Shown piece after piece: positions 8,857 through 16,765 of a stretch of DNA of 64,000 bases (positions are counted from its first letter, which is position 1; the number at the start of each line of letters is the position of its first letter). This DNA is from an uncultured Dehalococcoidia bacterium (GTDB lineage Bacteria; Chloroflexota; Dehalococcoidia; Lucifugimonadales; UBA1123). Below the pieces are notes generated by a model. It was given only the letters and a program-made list of their open reading frames with translations. It did no database searches and was not told where the DNA came from. The DNA lies in NCBI GenBank assembly GCA_951812505.1, contig CATOSI010000003.1:868001-932000 (forward strand), given 5' to 3'. Made by a program: the position numbers and the translations under genes.

Positions 8857-9188
8857 GTCGAAACTCTCACTCTGTGTCTGTCGAGTCCCTCCGATGGCAC
8901 AATACGACACGGATGGACTGCAAATGGTCTGAAAACGAAATGGTGTTGCGCGCCTTACGTTAAGGCAACGCAGATCATGCCGCCACAAGGCGGGAATTCG
9001 TTCTCGACGAACCCGCCCGCGTGCACCTCTCAACCTGGGAAGGAATGTAAGACATCAGAGAATTCTCTGATCCTGTATGGGGTAGTTTGCACATAAGACG
9101 GGATTGATTTTAGGTTACGGATTCGACAGGTGTCAATTTGACCCGCTTCCTATTGTTTCACATGGGCGGAATCGCCATAATTCTGGAC
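8857..9188. promoter_or_regulatory. Divergent alaS/modA intergenic region with an 18-bp palindrome
   Basis: This 332-nt stretch separates alaS (minus) from modA (plus) and must hold both promoters. It contains a perfect 18-bp palindrome, ATCAGAGAATTCTCTGAT at 9054-9071, roughly midway. I looked for a T-box antiterminator upstream of alaS on the minus strand and saw none. No clear -35/-10 pair could be assigned. The palindrome is the best operator candidate for either gene. Confidence 0.5.
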
Positions 9189-9995
9189 ATGAAAGTATAT
9201 TGCGTACGCCGGGAGAGTCGCATTCCCGGGGCGTTGAATCTCAGTGTGTGGGGTACGTTGGTCGCGATCTCCTTGCTTGCGCTGATAGCGTGCGGCGGCG
9301 AGAGAGACTTGCTGGTATTTGCTGCTACAAGCCTTAGGGACCCGCTCACCGAAGTCAGCCGGAAGTATGAAGAAGACAGCGGAGTGAGCGTGGACCTCAG
9401 CTTCGGCGCTTCACAGTCCTTGGCTCAGCAGATAGCAAGTGGCGCACCCGCCGACGTCTTCATATCCGCCGGAACGGCGCCGGTCGAATTTCTGGAAGAA
9501 AGAAATATCACCTCGAATGACGGTGCCCTGCGACTGCTGGGCAATGAGTTGGTGGTAGTTATGTTGGAAGAAGGCGAAGAAATCAGATCTCTCGGCTCGC
9601 TGACCTCGGACTCAATTGACCGCCTCGCGCTCGCGGACCCCTCTCTCGCCCCCGCCGGGGCATACGCAAGAGAGGCCCTTCAGTCGGAGGGCGTCTGGGA
9701 CGGTTTGCAGAGCAGACTCATATATGGAAAGGACGTAAGGGCGGCGATGACCTATGTCGAGGTTGGAAATGCCGATGCGGGGATCGTCTATCGCACCGAC
9801 GCCCGCAGTTCGGACTCGCTCGATGTAGTTCACACCGTTGCACCCACATTGCATTCCACCATAGTCTATCCGGCCGTTGCGATAAACGACTCTTCCAATC
9901 GAGAGGACATCGCGGATTACCTGGACTTCCTCTCATCTGGGGAAACCATTGACGTATTCCGCAGATTCGGATTCTCCGATCCCCCTCCAAAGTGA
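9189..9995 (+). CDS. modA: Molybdate ABC transporter substrate-binding lipoprotein
   Basis: A 268-residue periplasmic-type binding protein. The N-terminus has a signal segment ending in a lipobox (SLLALIAC), then mature sequence with VFAATSLRDPL and FGASQSLAQQIASGAPADVF, the hallmark of ModA oxyanion-binding proteins. It captures molybdate or tungstate for the ModBC channel. The start is uncertain: ATG at 9189 gives a clean signal peptide, but ATG at 9162 and a TTG at 9138 are in frame. It is the first gene of modABC, 10 nt before modB. Confidence 0.92.
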   Translation: MKVYCVRRESRIPGALNLSVWGTLVAISLLALIACGGERDLLVFAATSLRDPLTEVSRKYEEDSGVSVDLSFGASQSLAQQIASGAPADVFISAGTAPVEFLEERNITSNDGALRLLGNELVVVMLEEGEEIRSLGSLTSDSIDRLALADPSLAPAGAYAREALQSEGVWDGLQSRLIYGKDVRAAMTYVEVGNADAGIVYRTDARSSDSLDVVHTVAPTLHSTIVYPAVAINDSSNREDIADYLDFLSSGETIDVFRRFGFSDPPPK

Positions 9996-10005
9996 ACTGG
10001 CCTTG

Positions 10006-10671
10006 ATGTTCGAGACAATCGTCCTCACCTTGCGCGTCGCGGCAGTTGCGACGCTTCTTAACTTGCCATTGGCCCTCGCCCTCGGATGGATGGTGGTCAA
10101 GAAGCGAGTTCGTGGCGCATTCATCCTGGATGTCCTTGCCTCTTTGCCACTTGCGGTGCCACCCGTGGTCGTCGGGTATCTGCTACTCCTGCTATTAGGA
10201 CGCCGAGGACCGATAGGTTCGGTCGTCGAGAGTTCTCTCGGATTGGAAATAGCCTTCACATGGGTCGCGGCCGTTCTGGCCGCGGCAGTCGTCTCGTTTC
10301 CACTTGTGGCGCGAGCCGTAATGACCGCCATGGAAGAGGTGGATGAGAGGCTTGAGAGGTCGGCGCGGACCCTTGGGGCCGGAACGGTCAGAGTGGCGTT
10401 TACGATAACTCTGCCTCTTGCTTACAGGGGAATACTGGCGGGCGTACTGCTTGGATTCATTCGCGCCCTGAGTGAATTTGGTGCGACTATAATCGTGGCA
10501 GGCAACATCCCGGGCAAGACCCAGACCGTCCCGCTCGCGATCTACGACAGCATTCAGCTGGGACGCGGTGGTGAGACTCGGCTCCTTGTGCTCGTTGCCC
10601 TTGCGCTGGCATTGGCGACACTAGCCGCTCACAACTGGTTACTGGGACGCTCCCGCGGAAGGAGGGCGTAG
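10006..10671 (+). CDS. modB: Molybdate ABC transporter permease
   Basis: A 221-residue inner membrane permease with five or so hydrophobic segments and the EAA-type cytoplasmic loop around RALSEFGATIIVAGNIPG, which contacts the ATPase. The length matches ModB. Start at ATG 10006, ten bases after the modA stop; an upstream TTG start would overlap modA and has no ribosome site. It forms the pore for molybdate import together with ModC. Confidence 0.93.
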   Translation: MFETIVLTLRVAAVATLLNLPLALALGWMVVKKRVRGAFILDVLASLPLAVPPVVVGYLLLLLLGRRGPIGSVVESSLGLEIAFTWVAAVLAAAVVSFPLVARAVMTAMEEVDERLERSARTLGAGTVRVAFTITLPLAYRGILAGVLLGFIRALSEFGATIIVAGNIPGKTQTVPLAIYDSIQLGRGGETRLLVLVALALALATLAAHNWLLGRSRGRRA

Positions 10672-10677
10672 ATCGGT

Positions 10678-11793
10678 ATGCCTGAATCGAACGGGAATCA
10701 GACCGACATTTTTCTGCAATTCGACGTGCGAAAGGCGTACCAAGGGTTCACTCTCAACTGTGCCGGACAGTTCGACCATGGAATCACCGCCGTCTTCGGA
10801 CCTTCCGGCAGTGGCAAGACCACGCTTCTGGACTGCGTCTCAGGAATGTTGTCCCCCGACGAAGGTGACATAGAAGTGAACGGGTCAGTCGTTTACTCGT
10901 CGTCTTCCAAGGTCAACGTGCCGCCTGAGAAGCGTCGGTTCGGGTATGTGTTCCAGCAGGGCGCGCTCTTTCCACACATGAGCGTGCGCGACAACGTCGA
11001 GTACGGCTACAAGCTCACTCCACGCGCCGAACGTGAATTCGAGCCGGCCGACCTCGCCGACCTCCTGGCGATAAGCCATCTCCTGGATCGCGGAATCGCT
11101 AATCTCTCAGGAGGAGAAAGGCAGCGTGTCGCCCTCGCCCGCGCGCTGGCCTCGTCTCCCAGGCTTCTACTCATGGATGAGCCGCTAGCGTCCCTTGACG
11201 CCGCTCATAGGGCCTCCATTCTCACGCACCTCAAAAGCATATCCGAGCATCTTGCCGTTCCCATGGTTTTCGTTTCGCACTCACTGTCTGAGGTCCTCGC
11301 GCTCGCCCCCCGGATGTTCGCGCTGGATTGGGGGAAGATGGTCGCATACGGAGACACGCCCGAAGTAATGTCCCACCCCTTGGTTGCCCGAATCGCCGAC
11401 TACGGTACGCTGGAAAACATTCTGAGCGCACAAGTCCTGGGACAGGACAACGAGGATGGCACTTCTAGGCTGGCCATAGGAGACGCAGTACTGGTTGGTC
11501 CGCCCACCGATTCGATTCCCGGCGAGTCGGTTTCGGCATCCATTCGTTCGGGCGACATCATTCTCAGCCTCGGAGTGCCGCCGCTCACGAGTGCCCGCAA
11601 TGCCGTTCCCGCTGTCGTGCGCGAAGTCCGCGAGACCGAGGGGCGCGTCTTAGTGTACCTCGACATGGGCGAGATGATAGTCGCCGAAGTAACTCCGGGT
11701 TCTGCACGCCAACTGGACCTGAAACGGGGGCGCGATGTCCACCTCGTCATCAAGACCAACAGCATCCTCACCTTCAGGCTGGACACAGGCTAG
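10678..11793 (+). CDS. modC: Molybdate ABC transporter ATP-binding protein
   Basis: A 371-residue ABC ATPase with Walker A GPSGSGKTT, signature LSGGERQRVALARAL, Walker B LLLMDEPLASLD and the switch His in FVSHS. The last ~70 residues (from about AVPAVVREVRE) form a MOP/TOBE-type molybdate-sensing domain, as in ModC. It powers the ModAB importer. It starts 6 nt after modB and overlaps the convergent glycosylase gene by 4 nt at its 3' end. Confidence 0.93.
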   Translation: MPESNGNQTDIFLQFDVRKAYQGFTLNCAGQFDHGITAVFGPSGSGKTTLLDCVSGMLSPDEGDIEVNGSVVYSSSSKVNVPPEKRRFGYVFQQGALFPHMSVRDNVEYGYKLTPRAEREFEPADLADLLAISHLLDRGIANLSGGERQRVALARALASSPRLLLMDEPLASLDAAHRASILTHLKSISEHLAVPMVFVSHSLSEVLALAPRMFALDWGKMVAYGDTPEVMSHPLVARIADYGTLENILSAQVLGQDNEDGTSRLAIGDAVLVGPPTDSIPGESVSASIRSGDIILSLGVPPLTSARNAVPAVVREVRETEGRVLVYLDMGEMIVAEVTPGSARQLDLKRGRDVHLVIKTNSILTFRLDTG

Positions 11794-12464
11794 ACACCGA
11801 CCTTCGGACATGCCGTATCCAACGGGCACTCTGAGCAGACCGGACGCGTCTTGCATGTAGAGTTGCCGTGCACAACTATGAGCCCATGATACTCGTTGTA
11901 CAGCGCAACGTCTCTCGGAATGCTGTCCTGGAAGGCCGACTGTATGTCGGTATATTTCAGCTTCCGATCCACCAACCCCAGCCTTCCGAATATCCGGCGT
12001 GTATAGGCGTCCACCACGAACAATGGCCTCCCGAATGCGTACAACATAATGTCGTCCGCGGTCTCATCCCCAACCCCGTATATGGACAGTAACTCTTCTC
12101 TCAGTTCGCCATCCGGACGCTCGGACATCGCCTCCAAACTGTCGCCGTAGCGTTCACCCAGGAACTCGCACAGCGCCCGCAACTTCCTCGCCTTGGACCG
12201 GAAGAAACCCGAAGGCCTGATTAACTTCTGAAGCTCTTCCTCTTGAGTGTCTCTGATTGCGCCTGGAGATAGCGTGTCGGCCAACTTCAGATTCTCGATA
12301 GCTCGTCGCGTGTTCGCCCACGTGGTCCTCTGTACCAGTATTGCCCCCACCATTACCTCGAACGGTGTATCCGCCGGCCACCACTTCTGCGGCCCGTGAT
12401 GGCCCCGCAATAGGTGATACACGTCAGTGAGGGATAGCTGAGGGATGGTTCTCTCCCCGTTCAA
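11790..12464 (-). CDS. EndoIII/HhH-GPD superfamily DNA glycosylase with FeS cluster
   Basis: About 224 residues if it starts at the TTG at 12464. It has the HhH-GPD fold with the hairpin motif YGVGDETADD and the catalytic Asp in FVVDAYTRR. A C-terminal cysteine set, C-X5-C-X2-C-X5-C, should hold a [4Fe-4S] cluster. The Lys that makes EndoIII a lyase (GVGxKTA) is Glu here, so it is probably a monofunctional glycosylase, perhaps for alkylated bases as in MagIII-like proteins. The start is uncertain: an ATG at 12545 is also in frame, but it would place the TATAAT box at 12501-12506 inside the gene. Confidence 0.8.
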   Translation of the reverse strand: MNGERTIPQLSLTDVYHLLRGHHGPQKWWPADTPFEVMVGAILVQRTTWANTRRAIENLKLADTLSPGAIRDTQEEELQKLIRPSGFFRSKARKLRALCEFLGERYGDSLEAMSERPDGELREELLSIYGVGDETADDIMLYAFGRPLFVVDAYTRRIFGRLGLVDRKLKYTDIQSAFQDSIPRDVALYNEYHGLIVVHGNSTCKTRPVCSECPLDTACPKVGV

Positions 12465-12480
12465 GTTGTTAGGGCCAGTG

Positions 12481-12508
12481 TTGAGTTGTCTATCAGTATG
12501 ATTATAAT
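12481..12508 (+). promoter_or_regulatory. Promoter of the second VapBC operon, with back-to-back -10 box
   Basis: TTGAGT at 12481-12486 and TATAAT at 12503-12508 are spaced 16 bp and point to the antitoxin gene at 12544. The sequence ATTATAAT also reads as TATAAT on the other strand (12506-12501), pointing to the glycosylase gene. The two divergent units may therefore share this site. Assigned from consensus only. Confidence 0.6.
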
Positions 12509-12543
12509 GAAACTCAGGAAATCCGTACCGATGAGGCGAGAGC

Positions 12544-12894
12544 ATGAAGACACAGGGAACGATAAGGGGCCGGTCTATAATTCTGGACACTCTTCCCGGC
12601 TTTGAAATAGACCAGCGCGTCGAGGTTGACATCACCCCGGTGGAAGACACGACCGAGACAGTCAAAGCTCAGAAGGACGAAGCCGGCACCCGCGAACCTG
12701 CCCAGAAGCGCAAGCGCGGCGGAAGATTCTCAGAAATGGGCGTCTCTCAAGAAGAATTGGAGGCTCGAATAGCGACCGAGCCGCGGTTTGAGTTCATCAG
12801 GCAAGCCGACAAACATAGGAAGAAACGGGAGAAACTTCAGGGGGGCAAGCCGAATCTAACTACGCAGTGGATAAGGGAAGATAGAGACCGTTGA
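12544..12894 (+). CDS. Probable antitoxin of a VapBC-type pair
   Basis: A 116-residue protein beginning MKTQGTIRGRSIILDTLPG, a short beta-rich segment like the DNA-binding N-terminus of small AbrB/DUF104-like antitoxins. A basic, charged C-terminal tail (KRKRGGRF and KHRKKREK) follows. No family could be named with confidence. The call rests mostly on position: its stop (TGA) overlaps the TTG start of a PIN-domain frame, and a promoter with TATAAT lies 36 nt upstream. It is expected to bind and inhibit the PIN toxin, which here is frameshifted. Confidence 0.6.
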   Translation: MKTQGTIRGRSIILDTLPGFEIDQRVEVDITPVEDTTETVKAQKDEAGTREPAQKRKRGGRFSEMGVSQEELEARIATEPRFEFIRQADKHRKKREKLQGGKPNLTTQWIREDRDR

Positions 12895-13321
12895 TCCCTT
12901 ACGTCATAGATACCAGCGCGTTGATCAAATTCGTCATAGCGGAAGAATACACTGATCTCGTTAGACAAATTGTCTCTCTCCATGAGTCTTCTGAAATACA
13001 ACTAATCGCGCCGAACTTCCTTCTTGTCGAATGTGCGAATGTTCTGTGGAAGAACGCCTCGCGTACAGAAACCTCTATTGAGAATGTCGTAGCCGCACTC
13101 AATAACCTGCGAGGAATCAACGTCCGCCTTGTCCCCAGGAAGACCTTCTCGAAGCCGCGCTTCGGATTGCCCTGAACATGGAAATCACCGTGTACGACGC
13201 CCTGTACTGTGCGCTCGTCCGACGCGAGAACGCCGAACTAATCACCGAGGACAGAAGACTGCGGAACGCCTTAGACCGTACAAACATCCGCTACCTGACG
13301 CTCCGAATGTGGGCCGAGTGA
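12891..13321 (+). pseudogene. Frameshifted PIN-domain toxin (VapC family)
   Basis: The first frame starts at TTG 12891 and reads MIPYVIDTSALIKFVIAEE with the first PIN Asp and Glu, but stops at 13175. From about 13130 the neighbouring frame reads EDLLEAALRIALNMEITVYD and then TEDRRLRNAL, which supplies the two missing catalytic Asp residues and ends at 13321. One missing C in the run at about 13135-13138 (GTCCCCAGG) would restore a normal ~143-residue toxin. Either the gene is inactivated, there is ribosomal frameshifting, or the assembly has a homopolymer error. Confidence 0.75.
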
Positions 13322-13355
13322 GACTACAATCCAGACACGCACCAAGGACACCCCC

Positions 13356-14921
13356 ATGCTAGACCTCCTGATTCAAAACGGACAGATCATTGACGGAACT
13401 GGAAACCCCGGCTACTACGGCTCCATAGGCGTCGAAGACGGCACAGTCCGCGTCTTCCGTGGTGCCGTCCAAGACGCCGAGGCCACCCGAACGATTGACG
13501 CTACCGGAATGGTCGTCTGCCCGGGTTTCATAGACATGCACGCCCACTCCGGCCTTGTCCTGCTGTCCGAACCCGAACACGAGCCTAAAGTCCGGCAGGG
13601 CGTAACGACCGAGCTTATCGGTGTGGATGGCAACTCCTACGCGCCATTCAAGTCCCAGGAAGACTTCCGCATGTTTGTGGAGATCAACTCCGGTCTCGAC
13701 GGCGACCCGCCTCTTCCCGGCTCTTGGTCAACCGTCGAGCAGTACCTCAACATGTTCGACCGCAAGTCCGCCGTCAACATCGCCTACATACTCGGCAACT
13801 CCCCCGTCCGTATTGACGCCATCGGCTGGGACTCCACACCCGCCACCGACCGCGACATAGCCAACATGAAGGCGATGATACGAGAGGCCATGCAGGAGGG
13901 CGCACTCGGACTATCCACCGGCCTTGACTACCCGCCCGGCGGTTACGCCAGCACCGACGAGCTCGTCGCCCTCTCCGAGCAGGTCGCCGAACTCGGGGGC
14001 ATCTACCACACCCATGTCCGCTACAAGTCCGGCGATATGTTCATGGACCCATTCAAAGAGGCAATCGAGATTGGCGAACGCAGCGGCGTTCCAGTGCATA
14101 TCACCCACTTCTACCAGAAGGCCCCCTCTCCCGGCGGTGCCCCCCAACTGCTCGGACTCGTCGAGGACGCCGCCGAGTCAGGCCAGGACGTCACGTTCGA
14201 CAGCTACCCCTACAGTCTGGGCAGCACTCGTATCTTGATAGTGTTCCCCGACTGGGTACACGAGGGCGGTCCCGCCCGACTCAAGGAAGCGCTCGCCGAC
14301 GAAGATGCTCGCGCTCGCCTGCGAGACGAGGTCGTTCCCCGCGCCCCGACCTGGCACGATATGTGGCTCACCTACTTCAAGAGACCTGAGAACCACGTCT
14401 ATGAAGGACGCTCCATAGCCGAGATCGCCGAGATGCGAAAGCAGCATCCCGTTGACGCGCTCTGCGACCTGCTCATCGAAGAAGACCTCCAGACTTGTTA
14501 TGTCGCTGAAGGATTGAACCTGAAGACACTGCCCGCGTTTGTAACGCACCCCCTGTCTATGGTCGGCAGCGACGCCGTCCTGCTCGGCGACTTTCCGAGT
14601 CCGCGCACCTACGGCTGCTTCCCGGTCATACTCGCCGAATACGTAAGGGAAGAGCGGCAGATGTCCCTGCCCAACGCCATTCGCAAGATGACCTCTTTCC
14701 CAGCCCAGCGTCTAGGCCTGCTGGACAGGGGAGTGTTGCGCGACGGCATGAACGCCGACATCACCGTCTTCGACCCCAACTCCGTACGTGCGCCCGCCAC
14801 CCGTACCAATCCCAAGCAATTCCCAATCGGAATCGAGTACGTCATAGTCAATGGCGTCCCCGTCATAGACGCCGGCCGGCACACCGGCGCATTGCCGGGT
14901 AGGGCAATCAGGAAGAAATAG
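13356..14921 (+). CDS. N-acyl-D-amino-acid deacylase (D-aminoacylase family amidohydrolase)
   Basis: A 521-residue amidohydrolase. The metal-binding HAH is at residues 62-64 in FIDMHAHSG, with further ligands expected from HVRYKSG and HITHFYQKAP. GVTTELIGVDGNS aligns with the GVTTxxxGNCG loop of D-aminoacylases but lacks its Cys. A late SDA (MVGSDAVLLGD) gives the catalytic Asp. Family members remove acyl groups from D-amino acids or related substrates. The ATG at 13356 follows an AAGGA site. No pathway partner is adjacent; the frameshifted toxin gene ends 34 nt upstream. Confidence 0.88.
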   Translation: MLDLLIQNGQIIDGTGNPGYYGSIGVEDGTVRVFRGAVQDAEATRTIDATGMVVCPGFIDMHAHSGLVLLSEPEHEPKVRQGVTTELIGVDGNSYAPFKSQEDFRMFVEINSGLDGDPPLPGSWSTVEQYLNMFDRKSAVNIAYILGNSPVRIDAIGWDSTPATDRDIANMKAMIREAMQEGALGLSTGLDYPPGGYASTDELVALSEQVAELGGIYHTHVRYKSGDMFMDPFKEAIEIGERSGVPVHITHFYQKAPSPGGAPQLLGLVEDAAESGQDVTFDSYPYSLGSTRILIVFPDWVHEGGPARLKEALADEDARARLRDEVVPRAPTWHDMWLTYFKRPENHVYEGRSIAEIAEMRKQHPVDALCDLLIEEDLQTCYVAEGLNLKTLPAFVTHPLSMVGSDAVLLGDFPSPRTYGCFPVILAEYVREERQMSLPNAIRKMTSFPAQRLGLLDRGVLRDGMNADITVFDPNSVRAPATRTNPKQFPIGIEYVIVNGVPVIDAGRHTGALPGRAIRKK

Positions 14922-14946
14922 GCAGTGTTAACATTTCTCGTCTCTC

Positions 14947-15101
14947 GTCATTCCCGCGAAAGCGGGAATCCAGGGGTGGGGGAGTGGTGGAGGCAGCTAG
15001 GAATTCCAGTCCGTTTCCATCCGTTCAAGTCCCTAGCATCGAAGAAGATCAGGGTTTCGCAAAGGTCTCCGAAAGCGGGAATCCAGGAGTGGGGGCTGGT
15101 T
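14947..15101. repeat. REP palindrome plus partial second copy
   Basis: A full dispersed palindrome unit at 14947-14980 has stem ATTCCCGC/GCGGGAAT followed by CCAGGGGTGGG. A partial copy at 15071-15101 keeps only the right arm and tail. Ten or more related units occur in intergenic parts of this window. They fill most of the gap between the D-aminoacylase and the small membrane protein. Confidence 0.85.
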
Positions 15102-15122
15102 GCCGTACAATAGACACCGTCC

Positions 15123-15515
15123 TTAGGAACGTATATTCCTGTAAATCCTTCTTTGCAACTCTGTCGCCAGCAGCATCGTCACTGCGGCCGGCACAAAGAA
15201 CGGCACGCTTACGATGATGACCGTACCGAGCAATAATACTGAGCAAACCAACCACGCCACCCACTCCGCTCTCCTGGATCCCCGCGTAGCCCACAGATAC
15301 AGAGAGAAAGTTCCGACAAGTATCAACGCGGACGGCGCGAACAGTTCCGGTAATACGCCCAATCCCTCGGCATCCACGATGCTCACGTTCGCATCCGAAT
15401 AGGCGATGGGCCCGAGCCTGAGTGGCCAAATTAGCCAGAGAGCGGCAAGCACCGCCAGAAACTGGGCGACCACCGACAAGATTATCGGGATTTCAGGGGC
15501 CATTCTCTTAAGCAT
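15123..15515 (-). CDS. Small integral membrane protein of unknown function
   Basis: A 130-residue protein with about four hydrophobic segments (around 10-30, 60-75, 85-100 and 100-118) and an arginine-rich C-terminus. I do not recognise a family. Its start overlaps the end of the amidotransferase-like gene by 8 nt, so it is translated from the same mRNA and the two products may act together. Coding is supported by this overlap and by the hydrophobic pattern, not by homology. Confidence 0.6.
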   Translation of the reverse strand: MLKRMAPEIPIILSVVAQFLAVLAALWLIWPLRLGPIAYSDANVSIVDAEGLGVLPELFAPSALILVGTFSLYLWATRGSRRAEWVAWLVCSVLLLGTVIIVSVPFFVPAAVTMLLATELQRRIYRNIRS

Positions 15516-16260
15516 AGTTCCCCCTCAACACCTCTCTGAGAAACGCCCCCATCTGAGCCTCGTGAGCCGACGCGAATCCAGTAAACTCCCTCAGATTGCG
15601 ACGCGCCTCAATCGCCGGGTCGAACTCCGGCCCCATCAACTCATAGTCTCCCGCCAACTCTCGATTCCACACCTTGAGCTCTTCCAGTGTCAACTGAGGC
15701 TCGAACTGGACCCCGTATGCCTTCCTGTACCTGAACGCCATATTGATCCGTCTATACCTGCCGTCCCTTCTCAGCATGAACCCCTCCGCCAGCCTGACTG
15801 CCCCGCGCGGTATCGAGAAACGCTCCCCGTGCAGCGTCGGAACGAGGGGTATCGCTATCTTGGAAAACGCCGGGTCCGCGTGTCCCTCCTCAGACACCCA
15901 CAGCTTCCGCAGTCCGAACTGGTATCCCCCCGTTGGCTCCACCGACCCGCCCAGCGCGCGCGCCAGAAGCTGCGCCCCGAGGCAGATTCCCAAAACCGGC
16001 CTTCCCATTTCCGCCGCCGTCCTCAGATACTCCATCTCCCGCTGTAGCGCCGTATATCCGTCGTTCGCCGACATCGGCCCACCCAGCGCGATAATCAGGT
16101 CCACGCCATCCAGGCCCGGCGCGTCGAAATCCGCGAAATCCGGCTCCCCCTCGAATACGGGAACCGTCGTGATTTCATATTCCAACTCGCCCAGGATCGA
16201 GATGAAATTCGACCCCAGCGTCTCGAAACGATGATGCTGTATCACTACCGCCTTTTTCAC
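15508..16260 (-). CDS. Class I glutamine amidotransferase-like protein, His of triad absent
   Basis: A 250-residue protein with the class I GATase fold: ALGGPMSAND at 58-67 and the nucleophile elbow GICLGAQ with Cys93. At the place where the triad reads QFHPE, this protein reads QFEPQ (Glu187, Gln189), so both the catalytic His and Glu are replaced. It is therefore unlikely to hydrolyse glutamine by the usual mechanism. A non-catalytic, binding or altered role is inferred. It is coupled to the downstream membrane protein gene by an 8-nt overlap. Confidence 0.8.
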   Translation of the reverse strand: MKKAVVIQHHRFETLGSNFISILGELEYEITTVPVFEGEPDFADFDAPGLDGVDLIIALGGPMSANDGYTALQREMEYLRTAAEMGRPVLGICLGAQLLARALGGSVEPTGGYQFGLRKLWVSEEGHADPAFSKIAIPLVPTLHGERFSIPRGAVRLAEGFMLRRDGRYRRINMAFRYRKAYGVQFEPQLTLEELKVWNRELAGDYELMGPEFDPAIEARRNLREFTGFASAHEAQMGAFLREVLRGNYA

Positions 16261-16424
16261 TCGACTCCTGCTCCAATACTCCCTTCTAAGGGATCACAAA
16301 CATTCAACGGATTTAATCCTGAAAAGCCTGATTCTGACATAAGTAGCTTACAGCCCGCGCTGATTCGGTGCTGCCTTCATAGGGCCTTTGCAAAGTTGTG
16401 ATTCAGGGCTCACAGAACCGATTT

Positions 16425-16460
16425 CGTCATTCCCGCGAAGGCGGGAATCCAGGGGTAGGG
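16425..16460. repeat. REP palindrome
   Basis: A complete unit with stem ATTCCCGC/GCGGGAAT and the tail CCAGGGGTAGGGG. It lies in the 505-nt gap between the amidotransferase-like gene and the CMD-family gene, upstream of the phased box element. Confidence 0.85.
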
Positions 16461-16516
16461 GTGGTGAACTCTGTACGGTGTCGTCTTTGAAAAGGTCCTG
16501 CCGCCTTCATCCTCAA

Positions 16517-16732
16517 ACTATACACTCCATCCCACTCTATGCTACAATCCATACGTTACAGAACAACAGTGCGAACACATTTATCGAAGTTTATTGATAA
16601 AGTTGAAGGGGGTCGAAAGAACCCCCGGAACTGGAAAATACAGGTATTTGCAGGTCGGATACAGGTACCAGACCTTACATGCAGGAATCAGCAGACCATC
16701 TGCACAGCCACCAGAACACTATAACCCGAAGC
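16517..16732 (+). other. Phased CAGG-box element, copy C
   Basis: The head ACTATACACTCC (16517) is followed 25 nt later by CTACAATCC (16542), a TATAAT-like box. Then come an AT-rich stretch with TTTATC/GATAAA arms and a hairpin GGGGGT..ACCCCC (16609-16626) with a GAAA loop. CAGGT boxes start at 16641, 16651 and 16662, spaced 10 and 11 nt. The right half is degenerate (ATCTG 16698, ACCAG 16710). A tail ATAACCCG starts at 16721, exactly 80 nt after the first box, as in copies A and B. The CMD-family start codon is 45 nt past the tail start. Confidence 0.6.
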
Positions 16733-16765
16733 ATATGCTCAACCAAACTGGAGGACGAAAACACC

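Noticed and set aside
8857-9188. T-box leader for alaS
   Set aside because: No specifier hairpin or antiterminator consensus was found on the minus strand.
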